Under the pieces are notes generated by a model, which saw only the letters and a program-made list of their open reading frames with translations, searched no databases and was not told where the DNA came from. From NCBI GenBank assembly GCA_036518955.1, contig DATDMG010000438.1, positions 1 through 10,059 of the forward strand: 10,059 nt of DNA. The letters are read 5' to 3'. Each line of letters starts with the position of its first letter. The stretch's first letter is position 1. Positions 6,688 through 10,059 of the stretch are shown one piece after another. The DNA is from DATDMG01 sp036518955 (GTDB lineage: Bacteria; Actinomycetota; Actinomycetes; Actinomycetales; Kineosporiaceae). The position numbers were made by a program, and so were the translations under genes.

Positions 6688-7629
6688 ATGATGACAACAG
6701 CCGGTCGCGCCACGCGCGCCGCGATTGTCCACCACGACGACGAGCGCCGCCGCGCCATCCGCAAGCGGGTGTGGGGGAACAGGGTGCTCATCATGCCGGC
6801 CATCATCTTCGCCATCGTTCTGACCCAGATCCCCTTCCTGGTGACCATCGGATTCTCGACGATCCGATGGAACCTTCTCTACCCCGCCGACAAGGGATTC
6901 GTCGGGCTCCAGAACTACGTCTCGGTCTTCACTTCCGGGGACCTGTGGCCGTCGATCGTCGCGACGGCCCTCATCACGGCCGGTTCCGTAATCTGCTCAC
7001 TCGCGCTGGGTATGTTGTTCGCGGTCCTGCTCGATCGTAAGTTCCCGGGCCGGGCGATCGCCCGGACCTTAATGATCACACCGTTCCTCCTCATGCCCGC
7101 AGCCGCCGCCCTGATCTGGAAGTTCTCGATGTTCGACACGAACATCGGCATCCTGAACTGGGGCCTGCGCAGCCTCGGGATCGACGAGATCGCATGGAGC
7201 ACCAACCATCCCGTCGCCACCGTGGTGATCGTGCTGACCTGGCAGTTCACCCCGTTCATGATGCTCATCCTCCTGGCCGGGTTGCAGGGCCAGTCGAAGG
7301 AGGTGCTCGAGGCCGCTGTCGTCGACGGTGCCAGTGAATGGCGGATCTTCACCTGGATCACGATGCCTCATCTGCGGATGTACGCGGAGATCGCCGTTCT
7401 CCTCGGCACGATCATCATCATCCAGGTCTTCGACCCGATCGCCATCCTCACCAAGGGCACTGGCGGCAGCAAGACGCTGGCGTACCTGCTCTACGAGCGG
7501 GCCTTTATCGGTCTCAACGTGGGCGAAGCCGCGGCCTACGGCGTCGTGATCGTCGTCCTCACCATTATCGTCGCGTCAGCAGCTCTCCGGACACTGTTCA
7601 AAGTCTTCATGGCAGGGGGAGAACGGTGA
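6688..7629 (+). CDS. ABC transporter permease, MalF/SmoF type
   Basis: This is a 313-residue inner-membrane subunit of a CUT1-type carbohydrate/polyol importer. About six membrane segments are visible (roughly 32-57, 88-115, 127-147, 178-198, 233-254 and 280-300). The cytoplasmic EAA loop, which docks on the ATPase, reads EVLEAAVVDGASEWRI and ends in TMP at 225-227, with Glu208-Ala-Ala and Gly214 in the usual places. The segment TQIPFLVTIGFSTIRWN resembles SmoF/MtlF-type polyol permeases (recalled). ATG 6688 has GAAGAAGG 7 nt upstream; ATG 6691 directly after it is possible. The stop overlaps the start of the next permease in GTGA (7626-7629), so the two are probably translationally coupled. 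The upstream partner is the binding protein, now 636 bp away because of the IS630 fossil. Confidence 0.92.
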   Translation: MMTTAGRATRAAIVHHDDERRRAIRKRVWGNRVLIMPAIIFAIVLTQIPFLVTIGFSTIRWNLLYPADKGFVGLQNYVSVFTSGDLWPSIVATALITAGSVICSLALGMLFAVLLDRKFPGRAIARTLMITPFLLMPAAAALIWKFSMFDTNIGILNWGLRSLGIDEIAWSTNHPVATVVIVLTWQFTPFMMLILLAGLQGQSKEVLEAAVVDGASEWRIFTWITMPHLRMYAEIAVLLGTIIIIQVFDPIAILTKGTGGSKTLAYLLYERAFIGLNVGEAAAYGVVIVVLTIIVASAALRTLFKVFMAGGER

Positions 7630-8441
7630 GCGCCAAGCTGCGCGGCCCGGCCGTCACGACGCTGACGTGGGTGCTCGTCCTGCTCTTCTTCTTCCCCGTC
7701 TTCTGGATGTTCCTCAACGCGTTCAAGCCTGAGGCGAAGGCATCCACGGTCAACCCCGTGCTGTTCTTCCAACCGGTCCTCGACGGCTTCCGGACGGCGA
7801 TGGACCGCGGCATGCCGAACTACCTGCTGAACTCGATCACCGCATCGGTGGGGTCCACGTTCCTGGTGATGCTGCTCGCCATCCCCGGTGCCTACGCGTT
7901 GAGCGTGCGCAAGGTCAAGAAGGTGGAGAACTCGATGTTCTTCTTCATCTCCACTCGGTTCATGCCGGTCGCGGCGTCGATCCTGCCGCTGTACATGATC
8001 CTCAAGACCATCGGCGGCCTGGACAAGGTCATCGTCCTGGTCTTCGTGTACGCCGCGATGAACCTTCCCATCGCCATCTGGATGATGCGGTCCTTCTACA
8101 TGGAGGTCCCGTTCGAGGTGGTGGAGGCCGCCAGAATCGACGGAGCGCGCCTTCCCAGCGAACTGATCCGGGTCGTGCTGCCCCTCGTCCTGCCAGGTAT
8201 CTCAGCCGCCGGGCTCATCTGCTTCATCTTCGCGTGGAACGAGTACTTCATGGCCCTGCTCCTCACGAGTTCCGCCGCGAAGACGACCCCGCCGTTCCTC
8301 GGTAGCTTCGTCGACGGGCGCGGCCAGTTCCTCGCGGTACTGTCAGCGGCGGCGACGGTGGCGGCACTCCCGGTCATCACGGCGGGGTGGACGGCGCAGA
8401 AGCAGCTCGTCCGCGGCCTGTCCCTGGGAGCCGTCAAGTAG
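7626..8441 (+). CDS. ABC transporter permease, MalG/SmoG type
   Basis: This is the second membrane subunit of the polyol importer, 271 residues, close to the usual size for SmoG/MalG-type proteins. The first membrane segment is at about 10-30 (TTLTWVLVLLFFFPVFWMFL), and further segments lie near 73-92, 105-127, 136-154, 189-208 and 238-256. The EAA loop EVVEAARIDGARLPSELIRV and the following LP (164-186) are canonical, with Glu167, Asp172 and Gly173. The end RGLSLGAVK is typical of the family. The start is GTG 7626, inside the stop region of the previous permease, preceded by AGGGGGAG. The same frame stays open upstream to 7338, but that part is a shadow of the first permease. No ATPase gene follows, so energy must come from an ATPase encoded elsewhere. 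Confidence 0.93.
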   Translation: MSAKLRGPAVTTLTWVLVLLFFFPVFWMFLNAFKPEAKASTVNPVLFFQPVLDGFRTAMDRGMPNYLLNSITASVGSTFLVMLLAIPGAYALSVRKVKKVENSMFFFISTRFMPVAASILPLYMILKTIGGLDKVIVLVFVYAAMNLPIAIWMMRSFYMEVPFEVVEAARIDGARLPSELIRVVLPLVLPGISAAGLICFIFAWNEYFMALLLTSSAAKTTPPFLGSFVDGRGQFLAVLSAAATVAALPVITAGWTAQKQLVRGLSLGAVK

Positions 8442-8469
8442 GTGCCTGCCACTAGCCGCGCGAGCGCCT

Positions 8470-8503
8470 ACGCCATCAACAGACAAACGCCATCAACAGA
8501 CAA
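8470..8503 (+). repeat. Perfect 17-bp tandem duplication before the SDR gene
   Basis: ACGCCATCAACAGACAA occurs at 8470-8486 and again, without any change or gap, at 8487-8503. The last AA of the second copy is the start of the AAGGAG ribosome binding site (8502-8507) of the dehydrogenase gene. It looks like a recent slippage duplication that lengthened the leader between permease and dehydrogenase. Confidence 0.9.
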
Positions 8504-8514
8504 GGAGAGCCCTG

Positions 8515-9258
8515 ATGCCTGCACCCCACCGAGACCTCAGCGACGCCGTGATCGGCGTCACCGGCGCCGGGGGAGGAATCGGCGGCGCGATCTGCCGACT
8601 GGCACTGGACGCCGGCGCGCGGGTGGTCGGCGGCGACCTCAAGGAATCTGCCCTGAAGTCGCTGCAGGACGAGTTCGGTAGCGCGCGGGTAGCATACGTG
8701 GCGGGCGACATCGCCGAGGAGAGCACCTCGGAGACGCTGGTCGAGTGCGCCGTGAGTTCGTTCGGCCGCCTGGACAGCGTCGTGGCGAACGCCGGGATCG
8801 GCTTCTACGGCGGCCTGCTGGACTACGGGCCCGACCAGGTGCGGCTCATGGTGAACGTCAACGTTCTGGGAACGGTGTGGCTCGCCCGTGCCGCGGTGAA
8901 GCAGTTCCGCCGCCAGGGCGGTGGGGGTGACATCGTCATCATCGGGTCCGTGGCAGGACTGCTCATCGGCGGTGGCAAGGAAGCCGTCTACGCGGCGAGC
9001 AAGGGCGCGCAGAACAACTTCGGCTACGCCCTCGACCGCGAGCTGCGCTCCGAGGGCATCCGGACGACGGTCATCGCACCGGCCGGGGTGAACACCCCCT
9101 TCGCCGCGGGTGACGGCCGGTTCGGCGACACACCGCCCAGCGACGGACCGTTCATGGACCCTGGCGACATCGCGGGCGCGGTCCTCTACACCCTCGGCCA
9201 GCCGCGGCGGATGCGCACCGAGCTGTGGACCATGTGGAGCCTCGCCGAACAGCACTGA
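8515..9258 (+). CDS. Short-chain dehydrogenase/reductase, probable polyol dehydrogenase
   Basis: This is a 247-residue classical SDR, the usual length. The Rossmann motif TGAGGGIG is at 16-23. Asp41, at the end of the second strand, favours NAD(H) over NADP(H). N-A-G is at 92-94, and the catalytic set is Asn116, Ser145, Tyr159 and Lys163 (YAASK). PAGVNT (189-194) follows as the post-catalytic motif. It is the last gene of the transporter operon, 73 nt after the second permease, with AAGGAG 7 nt before ATG 8515. In this setting it probably oxidises an imported polyol or a derived sugar, in parallel with or after the mannitol-dehydrogenase-type enzyme at 899-2377. SDRs have very broad substrate ranges, so the substrate cannot be read from the sequence. 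Confidence 0.9.
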   Translation: MPAPHRDLSDAVIGVTGAGGGIGGAICRLALDAGARVVGGDLKESALKSLQDEFGSARVAYVAGDIAEESTSETLVECAVSSFGRLDSVVANAGIGFYGGLLDYGPDQVRLMVNVNVLGTVWLARAAVKQFRRQGGGGDIVIIGSVAGLLIGGGKEAVYAASKGAQNNFGYALDRELRSEGIRTTVIAPAGVNTPFAAGDGRFGDTPPSDGPFMDPGDIAGAVLYTLGQPRRMRTELWTMWSLAEQH

Positions 9259-9290
9259 CCCAACCGACAGGCACTGGCAGGCGAGCATGG

Positions 9291-9316
9291 GCTGGAGGCG
9301 AAGGTGCGCCTCCAGC
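9291..9316 (+). terminator. Strong hairpin after the transporter operon
   Basis: GCTGGAGGCG (9291-9300) and CGCCTCCAGC (9307-9316) form a perfect 10-bp stem with a 6-nt loop (AAGGTG), 32 nt after the dehydrogenase stop. No U-tract follows, but GC-rich hairpins without one are common at actinobacterial operon ends. It is the best terminator candidate in the window. Confidence 0.7.
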
Positions 9317-9426
9317 GGGCCGCGCCGGGCGAGATCGAGCAGCTCCGGCGGCGTTCCCACGCCGCGGCGCCCTGATGGCCGACCTTCAGCGTGTCAAGGG
9401 CCGGGTTTGATGGAGGGTGTGATGAC

Positions 9427-9534
9427 GGCGACCTCGGCAAGACCATCGTGATCCGCCTGGACGCCTCGGTCGTCGTCGCGGACAGCGAGAAGACCGGGGC
9501 GAAAGGAACCTTCAAAGGGATGCACGGTCACCAC
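9427..9534 (+). pseudogene. Fragment of an IS1380-like transposase
   Basis: Thirty-six codons read GDLGKTIVIRLDASVVVADS followed by E-K and GTFKGMHGHH. This matches the catalytic-aspartate region of IS1380-family transposases, where a pattern like V-x-R-x-D-A-(S/T) is followed by H-S-E-K and then F-K-x-x-x-G-x-H. Here the His before Ser-Glu-Lys reads Asp. Coding similarity stops after GHH, and nothing upstream or downstream can be joined to it with confidence. It is a short relic with no visible inverted repeats or target duplication. Confidence 0.6.
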
Positions 9535-9708
9535 TGCGCCATGAAGTCCCACGCGCGACCCGGGACTGGCTGTATTCAGACCCAGCACCATTCGGACAGA
9601 GGGAGGGCACCTCGGAGTGGGCTATGTTCCTTCCATGCCGATGTGCCCGCAGGCAGGTGGAGCACGGGGCCGCGGGCGATCCCAACGACGCGACCGGTGA
9701 GGAAGGAA

Positions 9709-10059
9709 ATGTCTCCCATGCCTGTGAGGAGGTTTCGGATCCGGAAGTCAGTCATCGCGGCCATCGCCGCCACCGGTGCGGTCGCTGCCATCGGGCTCGC
9801 CGTCCAGCAGACCGCCATGGCCGGGACCAGTGGCGAGGTCGTGAACGCACCTGGCGTTCAGGCCTCGACCAGCCAGCTCAGGGGAGTGAACTGGGCTGAC
9901 ACCCGGGACAACTTCGTGAACGGTGTGCTGTACCCGTCTGGGCTTGGCGCGTCCGACACCTATGCGTCGGCTGCGACGACGGCGAACCGGGTGGTCGGGC
10001 AGTTGTACACGCTCACCGGCGGCAATACCGTACGGATGCCGATCAACGAGCCCACGGTA
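9709..10059 (+). CDS. Secreted glycoside hydrolase, probably family 5-like (partial, runs off the window)
   Basis: The first 117 codons are visible and no stop is reached. A signal peptide with basic RRFRIRK, a hydrophobic Ala/Ile/Val core and a cleavage site after A-M-A (near residue 38) shows export. The mature start holds LRGVNWADTRDNFVNGVLYP and later NTVRMPINEPTV. The G-V-N-W strand and the N-T-V-R-M-P strand are typical of the first strands of GH5-type (cellulase/mannanase clan A) barrels. The catalytic glutamates would lie beyond the window, so activity and family are provisional. ATG 9709 has GAGGA 5 nt upstream. In-frame ATG 9718 is an equal alternative, with AAGGA 10 nt upstream. 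It is probably a separate transcription unit from the polyol genes because the hairpin and the IS relic lie between them. Confidence 0.65.
   Translation, partial: MSPMPVRRFRIRKSVIAAIAATGAVAAIGLAVQQTAMAGTSGEVVNAPGVQASTSQLRGVNWADTRDNFVNGVLYPSGLGASDTYASAATTANRVVGQLYTLTGGNTVRMPINEPTV

Larger units (their letters stand above)
9259..9708. other. Gap between the SDR gene and the secreted hydrolase gene
   Basis: It contains the hairpin at 9291-9316, the IS1380-like relic at 9427-9534, and, in its last part, the leader of the next gene with a purine-rich GAGGAAGGAA (9699-9708). No intact gene is visible. No promoter boxes could be assigned with confidence. The segment between the hairpin and the relic may be further decayed transposon sequence, but I could not align it. 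Confidence 0.5.

Noticed and set aside
7338..7625. Upstream extension of the second permease
   Set aside because: The translation is His/Arg-rich nonsense within the first permease gene. The family N-terminus begins at GTG 7626.
1..10059. CRISPR array, tRNA, rRNA, riboswitch or phage-defence genes
   Set aside because: I looked for regularly spaced repeats, tRNA-like arms and known defence motifs and found none. The only tandem repeat is the two-copy 17-mer at 8470-8503.

Overview
The window comes from a GC-rich actinobacterium. The clues are strong G/C bias at third codon positions, an Excalibur-type secreted protein, a CUT1 sugar transporter set with no ATPase gene of its own, and IS66 and IS630 relatives of actinobacterial type. 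I cannot name a genus. The core is a polyol (mannitol/sorbitol-type) uptake and oxidation locus that several insertion sequences have entered.

Layout. 89-400: a small secreted Excalibur-domain protein. 401-898: no confident gene, possibly decayed coding sequence on the minus strand. 899-2377 (+): a mannitol 2-dehydrogenase family enzyme with every expected catalytic residue. 2389-3351 (-): an AraC-family regulator, convergent with the dehydrogenase; a perfect hairpin lies at their shared 3' ends. 3376-4368: a 993-bp internally deleted IS66-family element with a perfect 8-bp target duplication. 4377-4689: the native control region of the transporter operon. 4690-6051: the substrate-binding lipoprotein. 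6061-6653: a 593-bp IS630-family fossil with recognisable terminal inverted repeats. 6688-7629 and 7626-8441: two membrane permeases that overlap by 4 nt. 8515-9258: a short-chain dehydrogenase, followed by a strong hairpin at 9291-9316. 9427-9534: a fragment of an IS1380-like transposase. 9709 to the window edge: the start of a secreted protein that looks like a family 5-type glycoside hydrolase.

How it works together (inference). The lipoprotein captures a polyol. The two permeases import it, using an ATPase encoded elsewhere (in actinobacteria commonly a shared MsiK-type protein). The long-chain mannitol dehydrogenase and the short-chain dehydrogenase oxidise polyols to ketoses. The AraC protein probably senses the polyol and controls the operon.

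The most notable point is where the insertions sit. Removing the IS66 derivative restores a compact divergent intergenic region of about 337 bp between the regulator and the transporter genes. The element lies right at the regulator's ribosome binding site and so separates that gene from its original promoter. Removing the IS630 fossil restores a gap of about 35-40 bp between the binding-protein and permease genes, normal for an operon. I found no RNA gene, no CRISPR array and no clear new system. The regulatory effect of the two insertions is the main thing to follow up.
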